This document shows, in pieces, positions 1 through 7,419 of a stretch of 27,405 nucleotides of DNA (position 1 is the first letter of the stretch; each line of letters starts with the position of its first letter). The notes under the pieces were generated by a model. That model made no database searches, was not told the origin of the DNA, and was given only the letters and a program-made list of their open reading frames with translations. A program made the translations under genes and the position numbers. The stretch comes from Lentisphaerota bacterium (GTDB taxonomy: Bacteria; Verrucomicrobiota; Kiritimatiellia; RFP12; UBA3636). The stretch spans positions 1 to 27,405 of the forward strand of contig JALHHX010000010.1 in the NCBI GenBank assembly GCA_022837245.1, in the 5' to 3' direction.

Positions 1-1
1 C

Positions 2-223
2 GGTAACCATGGCGTTGACGGATGCATGATGAAACCGGAAATCTGCAACGGCAGGGGGTGCATTCTACATGGGAAACTGAAGGCGGTAAACGACCACTTG
101 CTGGATCTGTTCGGCGGAAACACACTAGCCGACGTGGTGAAGAGCATAAACCAAAACAACATAAAAACCTCAGGCGGGAAACCGCCCAAGCGCAGATCGA
201 AAACCTTGGGGAAGAACAAATGA
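2..223 (+). CDS. Rrf2-family iron-sulfur transcriptional regulator, C-terminal part (5' end outside window)
   Basis: The reading frame is open from the window edge to a TGA at 221-223, so this is the tail of a longer gene; the ATG at 26 is probably internal. The visible residues hold three cysteines (codons from 23, 44 and 59), with 12 residues from first to third, as in IscR/NsrR-type Rrf2 regulators. They are followed by a helix ending in a TLADVV stretch, which matches the Rrf2 C-terminal pattern. Rrf2 proteins sense nitric oxide, redox state or Fe-S status through a cluster and bind DNA as dimers. The stop overlaps the ferredoxin start (ATGA at 220-223), so the genes are probably translationally coupled. 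A regulator placed before ferredoxin and hcp suggests NsrR-like control of a nitrosative-stress operon. The DNA-binding domain is not in view, so the assignment is moderate. Confidence 0.7.
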   Translation, partial: GNHGVDGCMMKPEICNGRGCILHGKLKAVNDHLLDLFGGNTLADVVKSINQNNIKTSGGKPPKRRSKTLGKNK

Positions 224-924
224 AACGTAAAGTAGTTTCCATAGACGAAAATCTCTGCAACGGATGCGGCCTTTGCGTGTCTGCATGCCACGAAGGGGCT
301 CTGGTAATGGTGGATGGCAAGGCAAAACTTGTTTCCGACATCTACTGCGACGGCCTGGGCGATTGCCTGCCGGGCTGCCCGACAGGCGCGATAAAAATCG
401 AAGAGCGCGTGGCAGAACCTTTTGACGAAGAGGCAGTCAAAGCCAGAGCCGCTGCAAAAGCCCCCCTGCCCTGCGGCTGCCCCGGCTCCATGGCTACGAC
501 CATCTCGCGCGCCAAGCCGGCAGCGTCATCGCCCGCCGCCGAGCAGACACGCGCCACCTCTGCCTTATCCAACTGGCCCGTCCAGATAAAGCTGGTGCCT
601 GTCTCCGCACCGTATCTAAACAACGCCAAGCTTCTCGTGGCAGCGGACTGCACGGCATTCGCATATCCGGATATACACATCCGCTATATGCAAGGAAGAG
701 TAACGCTCATCGGCTGCCCGAAACTTGACGAGGGCGACTACGCCGAAAAGCTCACCGCCATACTGAGCCAGAATGAAATCCGCAGCGTCACCGTGCTGCG
801 TATGGAGGTGCCGTGCTGCGCGGGCATCGCGAACGCAGTGAAACGGGCGCTCGTAAACAGCGGCAAAATGATCCCATGGAACGTCGTCACGATCTCGACG
901 GACGGCGAAATCCTCGAGGAATGA
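220..924 (+). CDS. 4Fe-4S ferredoxin-type protein of the hcp operon
   Basis: A 234-residue iron-sulfur protein, likely the electron donor for the hybrid cluster protein downstream. The first cluster motif is C13-x2-C16-x2-C19-x3-C23 (CNGCGLC). A second cysteine set, C43, C49 and C53 ending in CPTG, resembles the second half of a 2[4Fe-4S] ferredoxin but with altered spacing. More cysteines follow around residues 85-87 (CGC) and near the C-terminus (VPCC), so additional metal binding is possible. This long ferredoxin with a C-terminal extension is a recurrent neighbour of hcp in anaerobes. I chose the ATG at 220 because it lies in an ATGA overlap with the upstream regulator, has a GGGGAAG ribosome site before it, and begins right at the ferredoxin fold. 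The same frame is open back to 22, but that extension is low complexity and overlaps the regulator. Confidence 0.85.
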   Translation: MKRKVVSIDENLCNGCGLCVSACHEGALVMVDGKAKLVSDIYCDGLGDCLPGCPTGAIKIEERVAEPFDEEAVKARAAAKAPLPCGCPGSMATTISRAKPAASSPAAEQTRATSALSNWPVQIKLVPVSAPYLNNAKLLVAADCTAFAYPDIHIRYMQGRVTLIGCPKLDEGDYAEKLTAILSQNEIRSVTVLRMEVPCCAGIANAVKRALVNSGKMIPWNVVTISTDGEILEE

Positions 925-996
925 GCAAACAATTTCAGCGTTATGAAAAGCGTTGACTACCCAACAAAACAACCATAAAAGAAAAGGACCAACGAC
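925..996 (+). promoter_or_regulatory. A/C-rich leader of hcp with a possible weak promoter
   Basis: The 72-base gap before hcp is rich in A and C and poor in G. It ends in AAAAGGACC, a usable ribosome binding site 6-10 bases before the ATG at 997. A TTGACT at 953-958 could serve as a -35 box, but the A-rich bases at 974-980 are only a weak -10. I see no clear palindromic operator. hcp may rely on read-through from the upstream genes plus this weak internal promoter. Confidence 0.25.
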
Positions 997-2550
997 ATGA
1001 GTGAAATGTTCTGCTTCCAATGTGAGCAAACTGCCGGCGGCAAAGGCTGCACCCGCGGTGGAGTATGCGGCAAGAAACCTGAGATAGCCAATATCCAGGA
1101 CGAAATCACCGCTTCATTGATTACGCTGGCACGCGCATTGGAAGACAAGGCTCCATGCGCAGACTGCGCCAACCTGTTCATGGACGCACTGTTCATGTGC
1201 GTGACAAACGTGAACTTCGACGCCGAGCCGCTTACGCAGATGCGCGACAAAATCCGCGCCAAGGTTGCCGAACACGGCGGAGCCGACGACTACAAACCGG
1301 AAAACCTCTTTCACGGCAACGAGGATATAGTATCGCTCCGCTCCACGCTGCTATTCGGTCTACGCGGCATGGCCGCTTACGCGCACCACGCGCGCGTCCT
1401 CGGCAAGACAGACCCCGAAGTTTCCGCCTGGTTCCAGAAGGGCATGAAAGCGGCGGGCGACGACCGTCCCGTCGAAGAGTGGCTCGGCCTCATAATGGAG
1501 TTCGGGCAGATGAACCTCAAGTGCATGGGACTGCTCGACGCCGCCAACACGGGTGCATACGGCAACCCCGTCCCAACTACGGTGGAAACCGGCCATGTCA
1601 AGGGTCCCTTCATCGTGATAACCGGCCACGATCTGCACGACCTCAAGATGCTGCTGGAGCAGACCGAGGGCAAGGGCGTCAACGTTTACACGCATGGTGA
1701 AATGCTCCCCGCGTTCGGATACCCCGAGCTCAAGAAGTACCCGCACCTCAAGGGCAACTTCGGCAAGGCATGGCAGAACCAGCAGAAGGAATTCGACGGC
1801 ATCCCGGGCGTGGTGCTCTACACCACCAACTGCCTCATGCCTCCCAAGCCCTCATACGCCGGCAACCTCTACACCACCGCTGAAGTCGGCTGGCCCGGGG
1901 TCAAGCACATCAAGGCCGACGCAAACGGCCACAAGGACTTCTCCGCCATGATCGAGCACGCCATCAAGCTCGGCGGCTGGACTGACGAAGTCTCGGATGA
2001 CCCCCTGATGACCGGATTCGGACACAACGCCGTGCTCGGCGTGGCCGACAAAGTCGTGGACGCGGTCAAGGCCGGCAAGATCAAGCACATCTTCCTGGTG
2101 GGCGGCTGCGACGGCGCGAAGTTCGGACGCGATTACTACACCGAGTTCGTGGAGAAGTCCCCGAAAGACACGCTGATCCTAACGCTCGCATGCGGCAAAT
2201 TCCGGTTCAACCACCTACAGACGAAACTTGGCGACATCGACGGCATCCCGCGCCTTCTCGACATGGGGCAGTGCAACGACGCGTATTCGGCCATCCAGGT
2301 GGCGGTGGCGCTTGCCAAAGTGTTCGAGTGCGGCGTCAACGACCTGCCGCTGACGCTCGTCCTCTCCTGGTACGAGCAGAAGGCCGTCTGCATACTGCTG
2401 ACGCTCCTCTCGCTCGGCATCAAGAACATCCGCCTAGGCCCGACGCTCCCCGCGTTCCTCTCCCCGACGGTGCTGGGCGTGCTTGTCGATAAATTCGGCA
2501 TCGCACCCATCAAAACCGCCGAGGAAGACCTCGCGGAGATGCTCGCCTAA
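997..2550 (+). CDS. hcp: Hydroxylamine reductase / hybrid cluster protein
   Basis: A cytoplasmic Fe-S protein of 517 residues carrying a [4Fe-4S] cluster and the hybrid Fe-S-O cluster. Family members reduce hydroxylamine in vitro and act as NO reductases in vivo. The N-terminus has C6, C9, C18 and C24, the Cx2Cx8Cx5C spacing of the form found in strict anaerobes. Hybrid-cluster ligand motifs follow in the expected order: ITGHDLHD, THGEMLPA, TTNCLMPP, VGGCDGAK (persulfide cysteine), TLACGKF, DMGQCNDAY and SWYEQKAV. The length is normal to slightly short for the family. AAAAGGACC precedes the start. It follows a ferredoxin gene and an Rrf2-type regulator fragment, the standard nitrosative-stress arrangement, and a strong terminator closes the unit. 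All key residues appear present. Confidence 0.97.
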   Translation: MSEMFCFQCEQTAGGKGCTRGGVCGKKPEIANIQDEITASLITLARALEDKAPCADCANLFMDALFMCVTNVNFDAEPLTQMRDKIRAKVAEHGGADDYKPENLFHGNEDIVSLRSTLLFGLRGMAAYAHHARVLGKTDPEVSAWFQKGMKAAGDDRPVEEWLGLIMEFGQMNLKCMGLLDAANTGAYGNPVPTTVETGHVKGPFIVITGHDLHDLKMLLEQTEGKGVNVYTHGEMLPAFGYPELKKYPHLKGNFGKAWQNQQKEFDGIPGVVLYTTNCLMPPKPSYAGNLYTTAEVGWPGVKHIKADANGHKDFSAMIEHAIKLGGWTDEVSDDPLMTGFGHNAVLGVADKVVDAVKAGKIKHIFLVGGCDGAKFGRDYYTEFVEKSPKDTLILTLACGKFRFNHLQTKLGDIDGIPRLLDMGQCNDAYSAIQVAVALAKVFECGVNDLPLTLVLSWYEQKAVCILLTLLSLGIKNIRLGPTLPAFLSPTVLGVLVDKFGIAPIKTAEEDLAEMLA

Positions 2551-2569
2551 TTAAGGGCATCTCATGAAT

Positions 2570-2605
2570 AGGGGCCCGGGGCACAGTCCCTGGCCCCTTT
2601 TTTTT
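2570..2605 (+). terminator. Rho-independent terminator after hcp
   Basis: AGGGGCC at 2570-2576 pairs with GGCCCCT at 2592-2598. An inner GGG/CCC pairing closes a short loop, and the stem runs straight into a tract of eight T ending at 2605. It lies 20 bases after the hcp stop. The run of T is on the + strand only, so it should not terminate the convergent GH127 gene efficiently. Confidence 0.9.
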
Positions 2606-2622
2606 GTGACAATTCTGGCTTG

Positions 2623-4566
2623 TCAATCCTGGCGGATCCAGACGGTCATTTCGCCGGGAGCGCGGTTTGCCCATAGATGGTATGGGATGGCAGTGATAGT
2701 GCAAGGGACGCGTGGCCAGTTGCCGAAGGAAGCATAGAGAGGGTCGCTTTTGGCCGCCGGCTTCACCCGCGTGGCCTTCATGTGGATGACGGGGATCCCT
2801 TTTAACACCAGTCCGCGCCCAGGCACGGTCTTGAACTTCGGATCGGCGGGCAGGGAGATGCCGCGCAGTCCGGAGCCATTGTCGGCGGATTCAAGACAGT
2901 AAAGCACGGGCCCGCGGCGAAGGGCAACGCAGCCGGCGTCCTGCCGGACCGCTGGGTGCGCCTGGACGCGCTCAACGGGCATAGCAAACGACATTGACAC
3001 GACGCCTTCGGACCTCCATTCGCGTTTTATTCGCACGTAGCCTTTAGAGAGTGCGGGGTTGTGGTCGAACTTTCTTCCGTTGATTCTGATTTTGGCTGAT
3101 TTACACCAGCCCGGTATTCGCAGCGCAAGAGACCAGATGGCAGTTTTTTCAGCTTCGATTTTAAGCGTTATATCACCGTCCCATGGGTAGTCGGTTGTTT
3201 GCGTGATAGTTACGGACTGCCCGGCGACTTCGAGCGACCCCACGCTCTCAGCATATTGGTGGACTGCAAGTTCCTTCCCACGCGAGGTGTACAGATAGCT
3301 CGGGAAGTTCGCGATCATGCGGGCGATGTTCGTTGGGCAGCAGGAACAACCGAACCATTCCTTGCGCCGGTAATGGTAGCCTTCGCCCGCGAAGTTGCCG
3401 TTGCCGTCGAAGCCTGGATGCGACGCAAGTGGATTGCCGTAGAAGAAGCTGCGGCCGTCCGTCGACACGCCGGATAGCACGCCGTTATAGATCGCCTGTT
3501 CGACCACATCGGAGTAGGCGGAATCAGGTTCCCAGTCGAGCATGCGATGGCCCCAGAACGCCATGCCTATGGAGGCGCAGGTTTCGAGGTAGGCGCTTTC
3601 GTTGGGCAGGTCGTATCCGGTGGTAAAACCCTCGTTGCGGGCAATCTGCCCTATGCCGCCTGAAATGTGCATCTGAGTGGACGTAAGCGTCTTCCACATC
3701 CGTTTGCAGGCCGTGATCAACGACTTGTCTCCTGTGGCGCCGCCGACCGCGGCCATGCCAGTGAAGAGGTAGGTTGCGCGGACTGCGTGTCCGACCGGTT
3801 TTTTCTGTCCGCGAACCGTGAGATGCGCCTGATTGTGCTCATAAGTCTTGAGCCAGTAGTCCTTTGGGTTTTCGCCGCGTGCGACGGCCTCCTGATCATA
3901 GTAGTGGGGCGATTGGCCGCGTTCGTTGATGAAATACTCGGCAAGGTCGAGGTAGCGCCGCTGCCGCGTGGCGTAGTAGAGCCGTACCAGCGCAAGCTCG
4001 ATTTCTTCATGGCCAGGATATCCTCTCTTCTGGCCTTCGCCACGCCCGAAAACTGTCGCTATGTGGTCGGCGTAGCGACAGGCGGCGTCGAGGAACGTCG
4101 TTTTGCCAGTCGCTTGGAAGTGCGCTACGGCAGCCTCGATTATGTGGCCAGCGCAATAGAGCTCGTGGTTATCCCTAAGGTTGGTCCAGCGGTTTTGCGG
4201 CTCGACTGTCGTGTAGTACGAGTTCAGGTATCCATCTGTCTGTTGCGCGGCGGCGAACAACGCGATGACCTCGTCCACCTTCGCCTCAAGCCGGGCATCG
4301 CGCCGTGCCGCGAGACTGTAGCAGCAGGCCTCCAGAAGCTTGGCGACGTCTGAATCCCAGAAAATGTGCGGCTTGTTGGGCTGTCCGGGCTTCCAGGTTT
4401 GCCTTATGGCGTCGATCCTGCCGGTCTCCTGGCACCGCTGGAACTCAAGAGGGAGGGTCACACGGCGGTTCTTCTCCATTTTGTTTTTCCAGAAACCCCC
4501 AGTGATTTTCACTTCTCCCGGAGCGAAGGATCGTACGGGGGGTTGCGAAGTTTGTTTCATTGCCAT
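2623..4566 (-). CDS. GH127 beta-L-arabinofuranosidase-type glycoside hydrolase
   Basis: A 647-residue protein of the GH127 (former DUF1680) family, whose characterised member HypBA1 releases beta-L-arabinofuranose from arabinooligosaccharides by a zinc-bound cysteine nucleophile. Family motifs are visible: NHELYCAGH at 133-141, GYPGHEEIELAL at 182-193, YLETC with E328 and C330, and CSCCPTN with C409 and C410. E328, C330, C409 and C410 correspond to the zinc site, with C409 as the expected nucleophile. There is no signal peptide, so the enzyme should be cytoplasmic and act on imported oligosaccharides. I start at the ATG at 4566 because AGGAAAG lies 8 bases upstream; the frame is open to 4632, but that extension has no ribosome site and runs through the likely promoter. 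It is a single gene, convergent with hcp and divergent from the amino sugar operon. Substrate specificity within the family varies. Confidence 0.9.
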   Translation of the reverse strand: MAMKQTSQPPVRSFAPGEVKITGGFWKNKMEKNRRVTLPLEFQRCQETGRIDAIRQTWKPGQPNKPHIFWDSDVAKLLEACCYSLAARRDARLEAKVDEVIALFAAAQQTDGYLNSYYTTVEPQNRWTNLRDNHELYCAGHIIEAAVAHFQATGKTTFLDAACRYADHIATVFGRGEGQKRGYPGHEEIELALVRLYYATRQRRYLDLAEYFINERGQSPHYYDQEAVARGENPKDYWLKTYEHNQAHLTVRGQKKPVGHAVRATYLFTGMAAVGGATGDKSLITACKRMWKTLTSTQMHISGGIGQIARNEGFTTGYDLPNESAYLETCASIGMAFWGHRMLDWEPDSAYSDVVEQAIYNGVLSGVSTDGRSFFYGNPLASHPGFDGNGNFAGEGYHYRRKEWFGCSCCPTNIARMIANFPSYLYTSRGKELAVHQYAESVGSLEVAGQSVTITQTTDYPWDGDITLKIEAEKTAIWSLALRIPGWCKSAKIRINGRKFDHNPALSKGYVRIKREWRSEGVVSMSFAMPVERVQAHPAVRQDAGCVALRRGPVLYCLESADNGSGLRGISLPADPKFKTVPGRGLVLKGIPVIHMKATRVKPAAKSDPLYASFGNWPRVPCTITAIPYHLWANRAPGEMTVWIRQD

Positions 4567-4608
4567 GTTTCGGTCTTTCCTGAAGAGCCTAGATTTCGGT
4601 CGAGGTGA

Positions 4609-4617
4609 ATCATACCA
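4609..4617 (-). promoter_or_regulatory. Extended -10 promoter of the GH127 gene
   Basis: Read on the - strand this is TGGTATGAT, an extended -10 (TGn plus TATGAT). It would start transcription about 36 bases before the chosen ATG at 4566. No good -35 is seen at 17 bases, which extended -10 promoters tolerate. Confidence 0.45.
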
Positions 4618-4796
4618 CACAGAACCGGACATGCGCCGCTTTTTTTTATTCTTTCAAAAAATCAAAAAATCAAAGGTGACTGGCTCTGTGGCGGCGATGC
4701 ATGGATTTCGCAGGAATACGGGGCTGATCGATCAAAAATCTTAATTTCTGGGACAAATCCGCAAAAAAATGGGAGGAAAAAAAAGAAGGCTTGATG

Positions 4797-4802
4797 TATA
4801 AT
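4797..4802 (+). promoter_or_regulatory. Possible -10 box (TATAAT) of the nine-gene sugar operon
   Basis: A perfect TATAAT overlaps an upstream ATG at 4801. If it is the -10, transcription starts near 4809 and the operon's first start codon must be the ATG at 4834 rather than 4801. No convincing -35 is present; the upstream bases are A-rich (4761-4788), possibly an UP-like tract. The rest of the 267-base gap, 4567-4833, holds only the GH127 promoter and A/T-rich sequence. Confidence 0.4.
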
Positions 4803-4833
4803 GGCGGCGTTAATTCCTTATCTCCATCATAAC

Positions 4834-6129
4834 ATGGGCAATCATATCGCAATAGACCTCGGCACGACAACGTGCAAATGCCGGCTGTACACGCCCGAGG
4901 GCGTAGCCGCGTCGTTTGCACGCGAGTATGAGTTGTTGGCAGAAGGCGACCGGGTGGAACAGGACGCCAACGACTGGTGGAATATGGTCAAAACGGGAAT
5001 CAAATCCGTTTGCGGGGAGACGGGCATCCGTGACGTCGATGCAATCGGCATAAGCTCTCAGGGGATATCCGTGGTGCCCGTCGACGCCGGGGGCGCGCCG
5101 CTCATGAACGCGCTCAGCTGGCTCGACAACCGCGCCTCCGAGGAAACGGCGGAGGTAGAGCGCGGGTTCGGTGCAGACTGGATCTACGCCAACACGGGCA
5201 AGCGTCTGCTACCGTGCTATACCCTCCCGAAGGTTATATGGCTTATGCGCCACCGCCGCGATGTGATGAACGAAGTCAAGGCGCTTCTGATGCCCTTGGA
5301 ATTCCTCAACATGAAGTTCTGCGGTCGCGCCGCCACTGACTGCTCAATGGCAAGCGGCACGATGATGTACGACATCAACAAGCGTGGATGGTCGGACGAA
5401 ATTCTCAGACACTTCTCCATTCCGCACACGCTGCTTCCTGAGGTGCTGCCAATGGGCACTGTGCTAGGCGCCGTACAGCCTGATGTCGCCGAAGAGCTGG
5501 GCATCGGCGCCGGTGCCAGGCTCGTCATGGGCGGGCAGGATCAGAAACTGTCGAATCTGGCCGCGGGGCTACGTCATGGCATCGCGACGGTTTCTCTCGG
5601 CACTTCCACAGCGGTGTCGGTAATCGACGGCAACAGGCGCGACGACCGTCGCTTCGCCGTGTTCGCGCTCAACAACAGCGAGCAGATCCACGAGGCGGCC
5701 GTGAACACGACTGGCGCGGCAGTCAAGTGGCTTAAGAACACGATCGCGGCGCCAAGCTACGCGGCAATGGACACGCTTGCCGAGGAGGCCGGCGGTTCGG
5801 GGGGCGTCACATTCAACCACGATTTTGAATACGGCGCTTCGATTTCCGGCCTCACGCTCGGCACCACGCCTGGCAACATTGTCCACGCGCTCCTGGAAAG
5901 CGTCGGGCGCACTGTGGCGGATCTGCTCGACGGGCAGGACGTTCAAAAGGTCCTCCTTTACGGCGGCGGGGCGAAAAGCGCCATCTGGCGCCGAATCATT
6001 GAAGAAGCTGTTGGCGTCGAAACGGAAGTCCCGGACGAGACTGAACCGGCTTTGCTCGGAGCTGCAATGCTCGCGGCGGGCGGAGAAGGGGTCTTTTCGG
6101 GCGATTGCGCTTTTTCAAAGGAAATATAA
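4834..6129 (+). CDS. FGGY-family carbohydrate kinase
   Basis: A cytoplasmic ATP-dependent sugar kinase of 431 residues, somewhat shorter than the usual 480-510. The N-terminal ATPase motif is AIDLGTTTCK. The substrate-side motifs EQDANDWW, GISSQGISVV and ALSWLDNR follow. GGQDQKLSNLAAG carries the expected catalytic aspartate, and LLYGGGAKS is the C-terminal nucleotide-binding loop. FGGY kinases phosphorylate xylulose, ribulose, glycerol, fucose derivatives, erythritol, AI-2 and others; nothing here fixes the substrate. An in-frame ATG at 4801 has a GAAGG upstream, but the ATG at 4834 begins just before the conserved fold and lies downstream of a TATAAT. It is the first gene of a nine-gene operon, 3 bases before the next one. 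A kinase at the head suggests that the pathway substrate is phosphorylated inside the cell rather than by a PTS. Confidence 0.88.
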   Translation: MGNHIAIDLGTTTCKCRLYTPEGVAASFAREYELLAEGDRVEQDANDWWNMVKTGIKSVCGETGIRDVDAIGISSQGISVVPVDAGGAPLMNALSWLDNRASEETAEVERGFGADWIYANTGKRLLPCYTLPKVIWLMRHRRDVMNEVKALLMPLEFLNMKFCGRAATDCSMASGTMMYDINKRGWSDEILRHFSIPHTLLPEVLPMGTVLGAVQPDVAEELGIGAGARLVMGGQDQKLSNLAAGLRHGIATVSLGTSTAVSVIDGNRRDDRRFAVFALNNSEQIHEAAVNTTGAAVKWLKNTIAAPSYAAMDTLAEEAGGSGGVTFNHDFEYGASISGLTLGTTPGNIVHALLESVGRTVADLLDGQDVQKVLLYGGGAKSAIWRRIIEEAVGVETEVPDETEPALLGAAMLAAGGEGVFSGDCAFSKEI

Positions 6130-6132
6130 ACA

Positions 6133-7419
6133 ATGCTTAAGGCGGGAACATCACTTATTGACATTTCACCGGAGCGGGGCGTGCAGCTAGCCGGCTACCC
6201 GCACTGTCCGCGGCCAAACCGCGGCGTGCACGATCCTCTCTATGCTGCGGCGCTTTACCTTGACAACGGGAAGTCGCGCAAGGTGTTCGTCACGCTCGAC
6301 CTGCTAAGCATCGGCAAGGAGGAAGTGCGGAACCTGCGTTCGAAATTCCCGGAGCTCGACATCACCGTCTCCACCACGCACACGCACAGCGGTCCCTGGG
6401 CTTCGGAGCCGCTCGCGAGCGAGCTGGCGGAGGGCATCGACCGCAATCCGGCCTACATGGCGTTTCTCGAAGAACGGATGGAGGCGACGGTGCGGGAGGC
6501 AATTGCATCGCCGTTCGATGCGGAGTTTGGCACAGAAGTCGGGCGCTGCGGCGCAGAACAGGGCATCGGCGGGAACCGCCGCGTCAAAAATGGAGTGCAA
6601 GATCCATCCGTGAATGTGATGGCCGTTCGCGATACCCGCGGAGTCGTGCGCGGGATCTTTCTGAATTATGCGCTCCACCCCACTTTTCTGCATGCTGACA
6701 ACGAGTTGGCTTCTGCCGACTACCCCGGCTACATACGCAGGTATCTCAAGTTCGCGCACCCTGAGGCGGTTTTCCTGTTCGCTCAAGGGACGTCCGGCGA
6801 CCAAAGTTCGCGCTACTACCGTGTGGGGCAGGATTTCGACGAAGCGGCGCGCGCAGGCACCACGCTCGGCGTGGAGGTGTTCCATTGCTTGGAGCGGATG
6901 AAATTTTCCAGCGATCTCGACATCCGTCCGACCTCTTTCGAGATCGCGGACATGCCTATGAAGCACTTCCCTCCCCTTGATGAGGCTCTGGAAGTGGAAG
7001 CGGCCGCAACAGCCGCTTTCGAAGCGGCCAAGAGCAAGGATTACATCACGATGCGCAATGCCGAGCTGGCGCTTTTTGGCGCCCAGAACACAGTCTCGTT
7101 CGCCAGGCTCGGCTCCGGCGGATACACAAGCCCGGAGCTGCCGTTGGAAGTGCAGTTGACCGGACTCAACGACACGATAATAGTGGCGGTTCAGGGCGAG
7201 CTGTTCGTGGAGCTTGGCCTCGCCATAAAAGCCGCATCGCCCGCGGCGAAGACTTTCGTAATCGAAACCTCAAACGGCTACGCTCCGGGATATCTGTACA
7301 CGCGCGCGGCCGGCGAGGAAGGTGGATACGAAACAGGCACGTCGATGTTTGCTCCGGAAGCCGGAGAGTTTCTAATAGAAAAAATAAAGGAGATGATGAA
7401 ATGTTCAAATTCGATATAG
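6133..7419 (+). CDS. Neutral/alkaline non-lysosomal ceramidase-like hydrolase, cytosolic
   Basis: A 428-residue protein resembling the catalytic N-terminal domain of neutral ceramidases, which are zinc amidases. Seen: a DISPERG opening, STTHTHSGP with H83 and H85, ALHPTF with H182, GTSGDQSS where the family nucleophile region lies, VQGELFVELG with the equivalent of the zinc-binding glutamate, and TSNGYAPGYLYT with a candidate zinc-binding tyrosine. The order matches the family zinc site. It lacks the C-terminal immunoglobulin-like domain of secreted ceramidases and has no signal peptide, so a lipid ceramide substrate is unlikely. Set among amino sugar enzymes, it may hydrolyse an N-acyl or amide bond on a sugar, but this is inference. 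The start has AAAGGAA just upstream, inside the end of the kinase gene; its own end overlaps the next gene by 19 bases. Confidence 0.75.
   Translation: MLKAGTSLIDISPERGVQLAGYPHCPRPNRGVHDPLYAAALYLDNGKSRKVFVTLDLLSIGKEEVRNLRSKFPELDITVSTTHTHSGPWASEPLASELAEGIDRNPAYMAFLEERMEATVREAIASPFDAEFGTEVGRCGAEQGIGGNRRVKNGVQDPSVNVMAVRDTRGVVRGIFLNYALHPTFLHADNELASADYPGYIRRYLKFAHPEAVFLFAQGTSGDQSSRYYRVGQDFDEAARAGTTLGVEVFHCLERMKFSSDLDIRPTSFEIADMPMKHFPPLDEALEVEAAATAAFEAAKSKDYITMRNAELALFGAQNTVSFARLGSGGYTSPELPLEVQLTGLNDTIIVAVQGELFVELGLAIKAASPAAKTFVIETSNGYAPGYLYTRAAGEEGGYETGTSMFAPEAGEFLIEKIKEMMKCSNSI

Noticed and set aside
22..219. N-terminal extension of the ferredoxin from ATG at 22
   Set aside because: It overlaps the regulator in another frame, is low complexity, and the ATGA overlap with a ribosome site supports the start at 220.
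2607..2625. TGACAA / TTGTCA hairpin at the end of the GH127 gene
   Set aside because: Only six pairs, and on the - strand it is followed by no T-run, so it is not a convincing terminator.
4658..4675. Tandem AAAAAATC copies
   Set aside because: Two short A-rich repeats in an A/T-rich gap, explained by composition alone.
4801..4833. Upstream start codon for the FGGY kinase
   Set aside because: This ATG is part of a TATAAT box and adds residues ahead of the conserved fold; 4834 is preferred, though it lacks a clear ribosome site, so this is not certain.
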